64,000 bases of DNA from Lindgomyces ingoldianus (GCF_010093535.1 NW_022985166.1:1520978-1584977), one strand, 5' to 3'; counted from the first letter of the stretch, positions 33,541 through 45,099 are shown. The notes: generated by a model not told the origin, from the sequence alone. Numbers and translations are program-made.

Positions 33541-36500
33541 GCGCCTTCCAACGATGGTCTGCCCACAGGGAAGGAGGGCCAGTGGTCACACAGCTTGACA
33601 GATAAGGTTGACAGGACTCGGAAGGCGAGGTGGCTGTCAGCGATGGCGTCCAACAGCGTCCAACCCTGGCCTCCGCGCTCGCATGCGCTGATCGCGATGC
33701 AGATGGTCAGAGGGTGGGATGTGGCAGCCAAGACTTGGGAATGGCGGGGCGGGCGGAGAGTGTCGTGAGTCCAAGAGTGAATGCGGTAAGGCAGGTGGGC
33801 AGCGTGTGGATAGAGGTCAGGGGGGGCTAGGTGTGATGAAGGGAAGGCAATCACAACGCGCTCAGCAGCAGAGCGGCGTGTCTGCAGACCAGCAGCCCGA
33901 GGTGTCTTGAGGAGGGCCGCACGGCGTTCATGGTGGGAGTGATGTTTGCGAGAAGACGTGCGCCCGGCCAATCGTGATGGAGGGTGGTCGTCGTGTTTAG
34001 GGGTCCACATGCCGCTGGGCAGGGGATGAAGCCTGGACTGTTCTGCTGCGTGGCTCAAAGCGCACCCCAGCTGCAAACCTCGCCCATCATTTGCTCGACA
34101 ACTGCATCTCACAAGAGTCACAACCTCTGCGCCAGCACAATCGCCTGATGTCCACCGCAACCACGCACAGTCAGCCGCTGTGTCAGTTGTCGGGCTTGTC
34201 TCCGCCTGGCAGATGTCGACAGCTGTCGATCCGCTCCTTCATCCACGATGCGGCCCTGCATGATGCACATGCCCCTTTGCGACGCCTCGACACTTGAAAC
34301 ACATCCCGCAGCTGCAATACGCCCGATTAGGCCACTGCCTGTCTTGGAGAGGAAATATCTGGTGGCATGACAATCTCTTTCCAGTGTCCTCTCGGCCGTC
34401 ATTATTAATGTCAACTCTTTGTCGCTAAAACGGTTTGTATCTCTCGGCAATCCGCTCCATTTTGTTCTTTGCGGGCCCCAGAAACGGGCTTGCGATCTCT
34501 CTGTCGTTCGCATGTTGTCGAGGGTGCTATAATTGGTGCGTTTCGAAAAGTCTTCGATTTTGACGGCCGCTAAGGGTCCCAGTGTTGCGCAACCCATCCC
34601 TCCCAACGCAATCTTCCTAGAACGGTGGGTCTCGAGGCCTGGCCATCAGAGTCTCGACTCGGAAAAGATGGGATTCTGCCAAATTTTAGCGGCCACGGCT
34701 GAGTGAGGCTGCCCTACCCGGCCAACGTGCAACTCGAGGCCTAGATGCGGCCTTTTCTCGAACTCATTGTACATCTTACCCGTCACCGACCTCATTCTTC
34801 CATAGGTATCTTTTAAGTGCCGACTGAATCGGAGACAATGGGAAAATGAATCGATTTCGCGTGCTAAGAATCATATGGACACTGCATGAAGAACGACTGG
34901 GTGAGATGCTGTGTTTGTTCTACTCATATGTATGTACATTACATACAACAAAGCGAGTGAAGCGAAAGACTGCTGCCATTTCCGATAACGTTTGTGTTTG
35001 CGAGGTTACGACAGGGCTCGTGCAATCTGTAGCAGCGAATGCAACGTTCTCTCTGCAACGAGTTGGGGATTAATGCGAAGATTCGGCGGAGCTGCTGGCG
35101 AGACTCGGAGAAGAGGATCCATTGCTGATGAGGCTGCAGGTGCTGCTCTTCTCCGAGCAGACCGATCGAACGGTATTCCGAGTTCGCCCCGAGCTTTTCC
35201 GCGTGAATTAATAGATTTCCGCGCAAGGAATGAGCTCCTCCCAAGATCCTTTGACTTACACTCACGGGGTTGTGGAAAAGAATTTTTGTTCTGGTTTGCA
35301 GTCCGGGATCCATTTTTGACTCCCTGTGGGGGCAGGAGGCCAGAACGATGGCTTAGTCGAATCTAGCTACTTAGACTATGCAACAGCAGGCATGCCTCCT
35401 TGCTGTTCAGATATAGGATTTTATCCGCAAAGACAGAGCTAGCTGTGTGGAAGAGCTTTGAGAGACCCTCGGGACGTTCAGAAGTCGGATGCCAAGCCTT
35501 ATAATAGGAAAATGCAGGAGCGACTCCTTCCTTCAACTTCTCAGTCTCATCGTCAACCAGTTGACCCCTTCTATCAAATCTCCCCCCCCAAAAGAATCTT
35601 ATTCGTTGATTTGTACCTGCACTAGGCACTCACACATCCCTCCATTTTCCATGGTGTGACTCGTGCTAGGAAGATCTCACCGATAAACAAATCAAAGACA
35701 CACCTCGCCTATCTCTGCTCCGTTTGGAGGCAAATCAAGATCCGGTTGGATCAAACGCCATGAATTCGGTACCGATGCTAAGGTTCGCGTATTCTAGGAG
35801 GATCCTGGATGCAAGGTGAAAAAGGCTCCGCTGGAGTGGAATGATATTCGCGTGGAGATCGCCACAAATGGGAAAATTTATAACGACTGGAAATGCCCCT
35901 TTCCAAGGTGACCAAGCGTTACCTGAAAGCTCTATGTTGCATAACGCTTCTATCTTCATCAGTAGAAGGAGGTGCCACTGGCTAAAATGCAACTCTGAAT
36001 TTCACCACGGCTCATTCCAAAGGGAATGAGTAAGGGTTAAGAACGAGGAGAGAAACTGATAGACTGGATGTGAATCGGAAGGATGTATTGACGGTACGCC
36101 AGCATATCAATAGTATATCTTGAGCGAGCGTTCAACTTCTCAACCATCTGCAACCGGGCAGTCCATTACCTTTTGCTCAACTCTCAAGTGAGTTGTGATA
36201 AGAGTAGAGTGGAGGCATTAAACCCTCTTGAATAGCAGAGACTCAGTGCCATTAAATTTCATCAAACTCTCCTCAAATTTTGTTGATTATCACGTGACCA
36301 GAATATTCCAAATGAGCAAGAGCTGAGTTTCCACCATGCGTATCCTCCATCCCAAGCAACTCCTCTCAGTACGGCAAGTTTAAGACCATAACGCCAAGCC
36401 CCGCACGGGAAAAATTTCCTTCCCCTCAGGCTCCCTGATTCGCCCCACTCTATCTCACACTCATTCACTACACGCCTCACGCGAACAATACATGTCGGTA

Positions 36501-36900
36501 GCTATTGAACTTTTGTTCAAGGTAAAATAGTGCAAATTCGTCAGCGCTAACTAAGCGATTGCAGGTATGTATCTCCGCATTTCTTGACCCCTTGGTTGTT
36601 CATTTCCAGTCAATATCCACTCAAGTTCGTCGCCGGGTGCACCTGCTCGCTCCCCTCTCTGTCAACTAAGTCTTTATCATATAATTAAGCGCTTCTTTTC
36701 TGCTAGAGCGCATACCTTGCTTCGGATGGCTCCTCCTTCAGGTTGACTATCTTAACATTCACACAGTTTCCTAGCCGCAATCGCTGAACTCGAACGGCTA
36801 GACTTCGCCCTAGTCAATTTTCCTCTAATCTCCCAGCTCAGTCAAAAGGCCTGGAAGCTACCCTGCAGAGCATTTCAGCAGTACCACAGACGCATAACCC
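33541..36900. other. Long gene-poor spacer
   Basis: About 3.4 kb without a supportable gene. The first part (33541 to about 34650) is GC-balanced and shows long overlapping minus frames (for example 33516-34160) with low-complexity, His/Arg/Ser-rich translations, most likely the leader and promoter of the gene at 31620-33540. The rest shows only short frames. The stretch just upstream of 36901 is presumably the RPC9 leader. Confidence 0.45.
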
Positions 36901-37788
36901 ATGAAGGTACATCCTTCAACCTCTTTCTTACTTCCCCCAACACTAGACCATTTCACAGATCAAAAACCCGCAATCATCCCTCCTCACAAACCATGAAGTG
37001 CTTCTCCATATGCGCTCCGAAAAAGCCGACTATGACAATCGATATGGCACGAAACTCAACCGTGAGGTTCCTTCCGGCTTGAACGCCATGCTGCGAGATG
37101 TAAGACTCCAGACTACAAGCTGCCCTCCTCACCCCAACCGAAGCCAAGCAACACTCCACCCCACCTTATCCCTTATGACAAGAATCTAAGAAAATCCAGG
37201 GACTAGCTTACCTAGAATCTGCCGACCATCCAATCATCGATCTCGCGTCATCTCGGCCATTCCGTCCAATGACTCTGTACAAAGGCCCACATTCATTGTT
37301 TCGAGCTCTTAGTCCGAAGTATCGGTTAAACAAGGCGGAGTATGTGCAGATCTTCAATTTGAGACCAACGAGTGAAGTTATGCTGGGGCTGATTCTGGAA
37401 GAGGTATGCATTGGTTTGGACTTGTGCGGCCTTGTTTCCTTCTCTCCTCTCCCCTCGCTATTTCGTATATCCCAGTCCCGTCATCACACTCGGCTTCCCT
37501 ATAGCCTCCGTATCTCTCATATCCGCTCCTTCACCTCATGTCTCTCCCCTACCTCTCGTCCCATTCCCACATCATCCCACCTAACCCTTCCTACAGGCCG
37601 ACACCCGTTTCTCCCGCCGCCAACAATCCGACATCCTCGCCATCATCCAGTCCGTATTCGAAGAACAAGAATCCTCGATCCCGGCCGGCGTCGAAGACAT
37701 CGAAATGCCCAAAATCAAGAACAAGCTCGAGGGCGCTGGGAAGAAGAAGCGGAGGGGGATTAAGCGGAAGGTTGGTGGACGGGGCTAA
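36901..37788 (+). CDS. RPC9: RNA polymerase III subunit RPC9 (Rpc17/CGRP-RCP family)
   Basis: With RPC8 this subunit forms the Pol III stalk needed for initiation at tRNA and 5S genes. Exons are 36901-36906 (just ATG AAG), 36959-37099, 37191-37403 and 37597-37788; 183 aa. The family-diagnostic opening MKIKNPQSSLLTNHEVLLHM appears only after removing the 52-nt first intron, which lies directly behind the second codon. The C-terminal HRDC-like domain carries LNKAEYVQIFNLRPTSEVML and LILEEADTRFSRRQQSDILA, the RPB4/RPC9 signature. It ends in a basic Lys/Arg tail. Intron 2 (37100-37190) could instead end 9 nt later at a second CAG, removing three residues. Intron 3 is long for this window (193 nt). 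Confidence 0.9.
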
Positions 37789-38343
37789 GCTAGGGGAAGA
37801 ATGGCGTGGGTGGGAGGGAATCCTTTTGGTGCATCACATACATGCACAATTCACTTCAATCCTCAGTGTAGTGATAGTGGTAGTAAGATACTTGCTAGAT
37901 AGAGCTGTCAGAGGATGGAGATGGGCGGGAGATTCACTGATGGATGGTGAGGTGAAGGATATAGATGTAGGTAGAGAGGTTTAAGTTGATAGTGGTGCGG
38001 TTTACCTTGATTTTACCTAGTCAGCTGGTGTGGATGAGGTATCGGGTACATTTCATAACGGAACATGGGTTTGAACTTTTCAATGACTCTTGTCGTTGCG
38101 GGTATTCCTCTACACACACCCCCTTAATGCGATACCCTCCCTCTCGCCCACCTCAATAGAGGGCTCAAAAAGAAATATACATCAGATATGCAATGTCCCA
38201 GCCCACCAGCCAAGTTGTGCGCCAGTCGCCAGTAGATGAGCAAACAGCACGCCAAACTCCGCAACTTACCATTTTGACATTGATCAAGGAAAAGATCAGC
38301 CGACAACATAGCAACTACCCAGCGACCTTTTTTCATCAAGACT
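37789..38343. other. Convergent 3' spacer
   Basis: About 550 bp between the RPC9 stop and the NOP58 stop. It presumably holds both 3' UTRs; no gene is seen. Confidence 0.5.
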
Positions 38344-40223
38344 TTACTCTTTGCTCTTCTTCTTCTTCTTCTTTTCCACCTTCTCGCCCTCATCATCGTG
38401 CTTCCTCTTCTTGTTATCCCTCTCTGACTTCTTGGCCTCCTTCGCAGCTTTCTTCGCAGCCTTAGCTTCTCGCTTTGCCGCACGTTCTGCTTTCCGTGCC
38501 TTCTTCGCCTCCTTCTCTGCCTTCTTTGCGGCTTTCATGTCAGCTTTCGCTTCGGGTGCCTTTTCCTCGTCTTCAGATTCTGTCTCCTGCGCTCCAGCGT
38601 CCGCGTCAACCATTTCGTCGTCCTCGCTATCAACCTCCTGTACGAGTTTATTTTTCGGCGCCACGCCATTCGTCATTGCCGTCTTAGCTTTCTTCGCAGC
38701 TGGTTCATCTCCCGTCAGACCATCTGCATCGGGGTTGTACTTCCGTGCCTCCTTGACCTCCCATTTCTTCTGGCCCGCTAGTGGGGTTTGATTTGCGTTG
38801 ACCAAACTCTTGAGTGGCTTGCCTTCAAGCGCCTTGAGCCTTCTTTCGATGCGAAGCTTGGCGTCTCGTCCCATGGCAGATTTCTCCTCTTCGGCGGGCT
38901 CATCTTTCGTGCTCTCAGACGAGATGCCCCAGTCGCTGAGTGCGTCGATGCGGAGACCGAGGGCAGTTTTGGAGGCAAGCATGCGGGCAATTTTACCTTT
39001 GTTCTTTCCGGTCGCTTGGCCGATGAGGGAGGCGTGGTAGATCAGTCCGTATTTTGGTGTGTCGTGCTTCGTCTTCAATGCTCTAAAGAGTGCCTTCTCG
39101 GCTCCCAGGATTTGTATTGTAGAACCAGGAGCCTTGGCGAGGTTCATGAGAGATCCAGCGTGGGCAATCAGTCGAGCGCCAACCAATTCGCCAACGAGAG
39201 CGGTGAGGTTGGGGGCGAGAGCGTGCATACGAGTAGTCAGGTAGCTGGATAATTGCTGACGGTATTCGGAAAGGTCGACGACTTGCTCGGCAAGGGTGGT
39301 GATGGTGTCCATGTCCTCGTCTGTGATCTCTGTGCCCATGGAGATTTCGGCAGCGGCTTTCACAGCGGCTTCGATTTCTTCGGGAAGTATCGACTGCATC
39401 ATATCAGCGTAGTTGCGGGGTGCCAGGAGTGCGGGACACTCACCGAGAGATCTGCCTTTCTAGAGTTTGATCGAAATCCCATAGTCAGGACCACACGGGC
39501 ATACGCCAGGTTGTCGTTCAGAATCTTGGCCAGTTCTGGAAAATGCCAGCCGTACCACTCCTTCACCCTCATAGCGTATGTGTTCAATTGCTTGTCCATT
39601 ACGTCCAAGCTTCCAATTGCCTGAACGATCATCGTATCCACCTTATCCGGCGAGAATTTCAACTTGTAACGGGATAGCGAATGCGCCAAACCCAGGTTTG
39701 CGCCATTTGCTTCAGCGGCCATGTCTGGAATGAGTGATGCAATGTGCTCGCGAATGGCACGATAAATTTCCTGGGTCGAGGAGTCGGCGACGGGCTTGAT
39801 GGAAAGGCCTGGGAGGTTCGAGATGGCGTTGCCGAGCTTGGGGTCTGCTACGGCGAGAGATCCCTTTGTCTCGTCTTTGAGCTCGTTGAGGAGAGAGGTC
39901 AACATGGGCGTGACCTTGCCGTCGATAAGGGCCGCAACCTCGTTAAGGCCAGTTGCTGCACTTTCAAATTTCTGAACGAGTGTCAGCTGCGAGGCCCAAA
40001 TGCAGCAGATAGATAATACGCGCCATAAATTTTTTGAGCTTCAATGCGCTGACGGCGCCGTGGACTGAAGAAATGTCCTCAGCTAGGGTTTCGCTCTTCA
40101 ACAACTTCTTGTCCTTCGCCTTGAAAAGCGCATAGCCGGCGCTCGAGTGCACGGTTAGCTCCATATATTTTAGTGAAGGGTGCAGCTTCCATACCTCGTC
40201 TCTGCTAGGATGAAAAGGCCCAT
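38344..40223 (-). CDS. NOP58: Nucleolar protein NOP58 (box C/D snoRNP core)
   Basis: A core component of box C/D snoRNPs, guiding rRNA 2'-O-methylation and pre-rRNA processing in the nucleolus. Exons 40223-40195, 40141-40024, 39971-39444 and 39393-38344 give 574 aa. It opens [20 protein letters not shown] across intron 1, like other fungal NOP58 proteins. The coiled-coil region and the NOP domain follow ([56 protein letters not shown]), then a long Lys/Glu/Ala-rich tail (KKE/KKD type) typical of NOP58. Intron 2 (39972-40023, 52 nt) must begin GCGCGT to join KKFM with KFESA as the family requires. The CTGAC branch point and TTCAG end are good, and no GT donor gives a usable phase. Introns 1 and 3 are GT-AG. 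Confidence 0.95.
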
Positions 40224-40639
40224 GACGGCAGTCGGGTCGTGGTTTCGTCCAGGTGCTGCAGTGGGGATTCCTGCTCGATTACAGGGCGGTCGCTTAGTGC
40301 GCAGGTACCTCAATGAGCAGTCCCAGAGTCGTGAATTCAATTGCGGTCGGTCGCGTCTTGGTGGTTTGCTGGTGTGCGGGAGGCGTGGTCTGGTCGAGGG
40401 AATGTGCGAGGTGGGAGCTCCAAGCAAAAATTGTCAAAAGTTCGACTACGCCAAGCCGCTAGTGGGGGGAGCTAACTGCAGCCCAGCGTGCCCCCCCCTA
40501 GGTGGTCGAATTTGGCCCACCTTCACCCACCACACCTGCTAAGATTGCGTTTCCTCTCTTCTTTTTGATTTTCTGAGACCCATGCTTCCTATGCGCTGAA
40601 GATACCTCTCCATTTAATAATGTCGATTTGATTTCTAGT
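40224..40639. promoter_or_regulatory. Bidirectional promoter between NOP58 and ARP10
   Basis: A 416-bp spacer separates the divergent start codons. It contains a C-run (40492-40499) next to CTAGG and an AT-rich stretch close to the ARP10 start. No specific regulator site can be named with confidence. Confidence 0.6.
40620..40631 (+). promoter_or_regulatory. Three-codon upstream ORF before ARP10
   Basis: ATG TCG ATT TGA ends 8 nt before the main ATG at 40640. If it is in the mature leader it would reduce or gate translation of the main frame by reinitiation or leaky scanning. A CTAG just before the main ATG could instead be an intron end that removes it. Confidence 0.4.
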
Positions 40640-42346
40640 ATGGCGTCTAGCGACCGAAAAGTTTCCGCCCCCTTGAGTCGCTCTATTAGAGGTACCACAC
40701 CGGCGCGTCTCCAAGACCTTGCATCCACTCCCGAGTCTCCTCGAACGCCCATCCGGGCCACATCGTCCCTTTTCGGCTCTCCTGGGGGTGGCTTCCGGAC
40801 CGAAGACGAATATCTGGTCCTCGAACTCGGATCTCGATTTGTACGCGGAGGATTCCCTGGCGAAAGCGCTCCGCGGTGCACACTTCCCTTCGGCCCTGAT
40901 CAGCAACGAAGAGTCGGAGACTACAGGCAATGGGACCCCGAGTCTACACACAGGAGGAAGAAGCGGCGGCGAGACCAAGACTGGGGTCAGGACCACGAGC
41001 TTTATCGGTTAGATTTGACCGAGGTAGATCTGGGCCTTGTCGAGGACAAATTCGAGCGGGCAATGAGGGAGGCATACAACAAATACTTCTTGCTAGACCC
41101 AAAGCCAAGGCGTATATTGCTGGCGCTGCCGCCGCGGACACCCCACCCCTTGATGTCCACTGTCCTAGAAGTGCTATTTGGGAACTTCCAGGCTCCGAGC
41201 ATAATGCTGATGTCTTCTCCTATTCTGTCCACCGTCGCTGCAGGTCTGCGGTCAGCGCTGGTAGTGGATATTGGGTGGGCCGAGACGACTGTCACCGGTG
41301 TATGCGAGTATCGCGAGGTCCACGAGCAGAGATCTATTCGGGCCGGAAAGCTGCTAAGCGAAGACATGGCGAAGCTGCTGAATGCTCAATTCAATGAAAA
41401 CGTGGAAGAAGGCTCCCCGAAAGTTGGTGTGTCTTTTGAAGAAGCAGAGGAGGTCCTTACGCGAGTCGGTTGGTGTAAATCGCGCCCTCGATCTGACCGC
41501 AAAACTCTGTATTTTCCCGCCCGTACCTCTCCCGTGCTTGAGGAATTCGAGGACGCAGTCGAATTACCAGAACCTACTATTACCATACCATTTACACATT
41601 CAATGCCGCCAACTGAGCTTACCGTTCCGTTTGCGTCCCTTGCGAAGCCGACCGAGAGCGCCCTATTTGCTCCAGATACACCATTAAATGAACTCGACGA
41701 TCATGAGCTTCCCTTGCATCATCTTATCTACCGCGCCCTTCTCTCCCTTCCAATGGACGTTCGCCGCCTATGCATGTCCCGTATCATCATTACAGGCGGA
41801 GTTTCTAATCTCCCAGGCCTCAAAACCCGCATCCTCTCGGAGCTAGAAGCTCTAGTCCAACAACGCGGCTGGGACCCCGTCCGCTCATACGGATCAGCAA
41901 GCGCAAGACATGAGCAGATACTTCGTAAACAAAAGGAGAATCTTGAACTTCAAAGAGAAGAAGCAGACGACAAGGTCTCGGAATCCCTGGATCCTGACAC
42001 GCCATCCGCGCCTCTCTCCCCTGGCTTGCAGGATCCAGAAGTCGACCCAATCGATACGAAACTCGCTCATCTAGCATTGACGGGTGGCCCGCCTTCCACC
42101 TGTTGCGTGGGCGGGACAATTCGCGGTGTCGAGACTTTGGGTGCTTGGGCTGGCGCAAGCCTAGTGGCACAGCTGAGAATAAAAGGTATAGTTGAGATAG
42201 AGAGGGAAAGGTTTCTGCAGCATGGACTGTTAGGAGCTAGTCGGGAGAAGGAGGTTTCAGTTGTTCCACAACGACAGAGTATGGGTCCTGGCGTTGGAAG
42301 AGGAGCCGGTGAAAGAGCTAGCTGGACATTGGGTGTGTGGGCATAG
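40640..42346 (+). CDS. ARP10: Actin-related protein, Arp10/Arp11-like (dynactin pointed end)
   Basis: A single-exon 568-aa protein. After a Ser/Pro-rich N-terminal extension (about 1-55), the actin-fold opening EYLVLELGSRFVRGGFPGES is clear, followed by RRILLALPPRTPHPLMSTVL and the second-half nucleotide-fold strand ALVVDIGWAETTVTGVCEYR. Near the C-terminal third, CMSRIIITGGVSNLPGLKTR matches the actin-family GGxxxxPG segment. The length and divergence fit fungal Arp10/Arp11 (Neurospora ro-7 type), a subunit capping the pointed end of the dynactin filament. A charged insert (about 425-465) and a Gly-rich C-terminus are lineage-specific features. The ATG at 40640 is chosen as the first in-frame ATG. 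Confidence 0.85.
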   Translation: MASSDRKVSAPLSRSIRGTTPARLQDLASTPESPRTPIRATSSLFGSPGGGFRTEDEYLVLELGSRFVRGGFPGESAPRCTLPFGPDQQRRVGDYRQWDPESTHRRKKRRRDQDWGQDHELYRLDLTEVDLGLVEDKFERAMREAYNKYFLLDPKPRRILLALPPRTPHPLMSTVLEVLFGNFQAPSIMLMSSPILSTVAAGLRSALVVDIGWAETTVTGVCEYREVHEQRSIRAGKLLSEDMAKLLNAQFNENVEEGSPKVGVSFEEAEEVLTRVGWCKSRPRSDRKTLYFPARTSPVLEEFEDAVELPEPTITIPFTHSMPPTELTVPFASLAKPTESALFAPDTPLNELDDHELPLHHLIYRALLSLPMDVRRLCMSRIIITGGVSNLPGLKTRILSELEALVQQRGWDPVRSYGSASARHEQILRKQKENLELQREEADDKVSESLDPDTPSAPLSPGLQDPEVDPIDTKLAHLALTGGPPSTCCVGGTIRGVETLGAWAGASLVAQLRIKGIVEIERERFLQHGLLGASREKEVSVVPQRQSMGPGVGRGAGERASWTLGVWA

Positions 42347-42942
42347 TTGGTCTGGGAGTAGTGTCTAAAGTCGTGTGATGTGATCAAGGCCTGCGGTTTT
42401 GATAATATCTGAGGCCGTACCGCCCTTCCAACCTAGTTATTTAGATTAGGCCCTTGTCCTTGGAAACCCAGCGTCGTCTTCCAAACTTTACATCCACTCT
42501 TTCCTACAAGCCACCCACCCGTGTTGAAACCGCGGAATTCCGAAAGATAGGAGATCTCCCAGGGCGTAGGTTGCCAATGGGAGAGTTAGCGATCGGGATA
42601 GGGGGTGTATTCGGATGTCTATGTCGTGGAAGGGGGATTTGAGGAGTCAAAGTTGACATCTTGCCCGTCAGGAAGTAATCCAAGCAGTGCTTGAATTGTG
42701 AGTACACCATTTTGCGCCTTACTTTTATACCGGCGCATGGATTTCTAACCTCCACAATTTTGGTAAACTTTTCAAATTAGGCTGCACGTGGCTGTCATAT
42801 CAGGTCCGTGCACTCGAAGTTTCTCTCTCTTTCGACATGTCCTGGAAGTTGTTGTCCTTCGAGCCTTCACTTCTCGTATCCGTTCATACGTACCTCCCGA
42901 AGTAGAGCCACTATCCCTGTAGTGTCATCGTGCTAGTTAGTC

Positions 42943-42967
42943 AGGCAACAAGGCATCTCGACAAGTA
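42943..42967 (+). repeat. 25-bp direct repeat, copy 1
   Basis: Contains CAACAAGGCATCTCGACAAG and is identical over 25 bases to 43242-43266, 299 bp downstream. It is not flanked by recognisable transposon ends. Confidence 0.7.
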
Positions 42968-43241
42968 AACAAATGTACAACTTAACAAGGCAAATTTCAG
43001 CCCAAATGCATGTTTAGCCAATCATTCGGCATCTCGAATCGTCCTTCTCGACCTCCATGATCAGTGCCTCCTGATGTAGTAAGGCCATCATATATCTATA
43101 CAAGTCGACAAATCAACAAGCCTGCATCCCAATGTGGAGGATATCGGTCACCAAGTCATCTCCCGCGAGCAGTAGTCTTGGCTAGGCGTTGTGGGTCTTT
43201 TCCCCCTCAGAGTATCGAAAAACTTAAGAAAACTGAGTATA

Positions 43242-43266
43242 AGGCAACAAGGCATCTCGACAAGTA
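43242..43266 (+). repeat. 25-bp direct repeat, copy 2
   Basis: Identical over 25 bases to 42943-42967. It is followed by ACAAGTCGACAA, which also occurs near 43101. Confidence 0.7.
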
Positions 43267-43455
43267 TACAAGTCGACAATACGACAAATCTACAAGTTTT
43301 AAAAGCCCCAAATCCTAAAAATCGCCTCGCCGCAAAGAAGTAATGGTGCGGGTAGCCCGAGTGAGGGTTTATATTTCTCTTGGTCCCCTTCGCCCAATGT
43401 CCCTCATGGTCCTTCTTCCACCTTGGTTGGATCTGGTCCTGCTTTTTGCGCCTCA

Positions 43456-45038
43456 ATGGATCAGGAACGCGATCCCTTCCACCCAGAGACTTGCTGGAGT
43501 CCTCGGGATTCTTACCCATGGCACCCGCCACTTGTCGAATTCTCTCTAACCTCTTCGGCAAATTCATGGTCCCTCGATCTCAGCACGGAAAACTGTCCCG
43601 TAGCACACTCCAGTTTTTTTAGTGATGTTGAGGAAGGACCATTCTACATTCAACCTGTACGTTTTCTTCCCATGCTAGATGAGCCCTCTAAATTGGAGAT
43701 GCAGAGGGCTGGGATTAATCCACAAGGGGAGAATGAAGCTGCGATTCCCGAGAGTAGTGCCAGAGGCCAGCAGCCAAACGAGGGGTCTCAAGGCCCAAAA
43801 GCTTCATCCAAACGCGAATTCTCTTGTCCCGTATTCAAAGCCGACACTGTCCTCGGGCGCAAACATTCTTGCCGAGGTGCTAGAGCAGAGCACATGTCCT
43901 ATATTCGCCGCCACCTTACTTCTGGGCGTGCACCTCACGTCGCATTTCTAAAGCTGTGTGGGACGTGCAATGAAGATTTTACGGACCAAAAAGAGTTCGA
44001 AACCAATCACGGATATGACGGCGAATTCTGCAATAACCCTCAAAAACAGCGCCGAGGCGAGTCGGCGGAGGAGCAGTGGTACACCTTATACACTAAACTC
44101 AGTCCTGGGGCACCTCGGGTCTCGAGTCCCTGTAAGATAAAATTGGCGAATGTGAGGATATGGCTAACACTTGTGGAGTAGATATTGAAGGAGAACGATC
44201 GTCAAGAAATACCCCAGATCCTCGAATTCCGCAGATGTCTGATGCCAACTCGGAGCGGGTGGCAAACCCCCCATCACCAGGTGTGGGTTACCATGATTAC
44301 CACCCGAACTGGGACTCATACAATGAAAATTTTCAGCCCTCGCAACCGTCTCCGAAGTCTATATCAACACCTTTCGAGCTTACCATGTTTTCAGAGGACG
44401 ATGAATTTCTGCAAGGTGACCAAACATCGACGTAAGCTACTTTCACTCATGTTGCTGAGCTCGTAAACTTGCAGGCACTAACTCTTGATAAAGTTCCCAG
44501 AGACGTATCGAGTCCGATGCTTCCGATGCTTCCGAGCTTAGAGTCGTCACAAGCATCAAATCCGTATCTTCTATGTTTGGACTGGCCGGAGGCATCGAAC
44601 CCGAGTCTTCCAGATTTGTAGGAGCTGAAGGCACCTTAAGAGCCCATTCTAGATATGGTATGGCGAGGAATGCCACTGGGGACAGCGCCGACGGCGTAAG
44701 TTTTCTCCACCGGAAGCGGAAGAGGTCCTAATGATACGCGTCAGTAGAGTCAAATCGCGTCCTCTTGGATAGATTCGGGGAAGATTCCACACAACCGTTC
44801 ATATTCGGCCCTATGCGAGTATTGTGGCAAAGTATTATATGGGCCTCATGCAGATGGTAATCTCAAACGCCATCAAAAGTCATTTGGATGCGCCTCATCT
44901 GAAAGACGTAAAGAATGGCCCTGCGATCAATGTCAGAAAGTGTACCAAAGATCCGATGGCCTTCTTGTTCATAAACGGAAAAGGCACGGTTATCCTCCTG
45001 CTGAGCAGAAAGTGAAAGAAACCCCTAGCTATAAATGA
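43456..45038 (+). CDS. Zinc-finger family protein, paralogue A (modules in permuted order)
   Basis: Exons 43456-44131, 44182-44431, 44494-44695 and 44748-45038 give 472 aa in consistent phase. The first module (about residues 120-225) is a Cys/His unit: CPVF (C124), then SCRGARAEHMSYIRRHL, then LCGTCNEDF and a later His, closing with QWYTLYTKLSPGAPRVSSP. An intron follows exactly there, splitting the next Tyr codon after its first base. A low-complexity linker leads to a pair of C2H2-type fingers at the C-terminus (LCEYCGKVLYGPHADGNLKRH and CDQCQKVYQRSDGLLVHKRK). Paralogues B and C carry the C2H2 pair first and the CP-module second. The acceptor of intron 2 (AAAG) is weak, but it is the only one that keeps the frame open. 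It may be a DNA-binding regulator; no target is known. No signal peptide or membrane span is seen. Confidence 0.65.
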
Positions 45039-45099
45039 GAATTATTACCGCAATCCATATCTTAATACTGGTTCTCACAGTACTATTATAATAAACACA

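Larger units (their letters stand above)
42347..43455. other. Spacer with dispersed direct repeats
   Basis: About 1.1 kb. It contains a 25-bp direct repeat (42943-42967 and 43242-43266) and additional ACAAGTCGACAA-type segments near 43101 and 43267. No gene is seen. Confidence 0.55.

Noticed and set aside
33516..34160. 214-codon minus frame overlapping the start of the 31620-33540 gene
   Set aside because: Low-complexity His/Arg/Ser-rich translation overlapping a better-supported gene in another frame; most likely leader sequence.
38351..38791. Plus-strand hydrophobic frame opposite the NOP58 tail
   Set aside because: It is the antisense reading of the Lys/Glu/Ala-rich NOP58 C-terminus, which automatically yields Phe/Ser/Leu runs.
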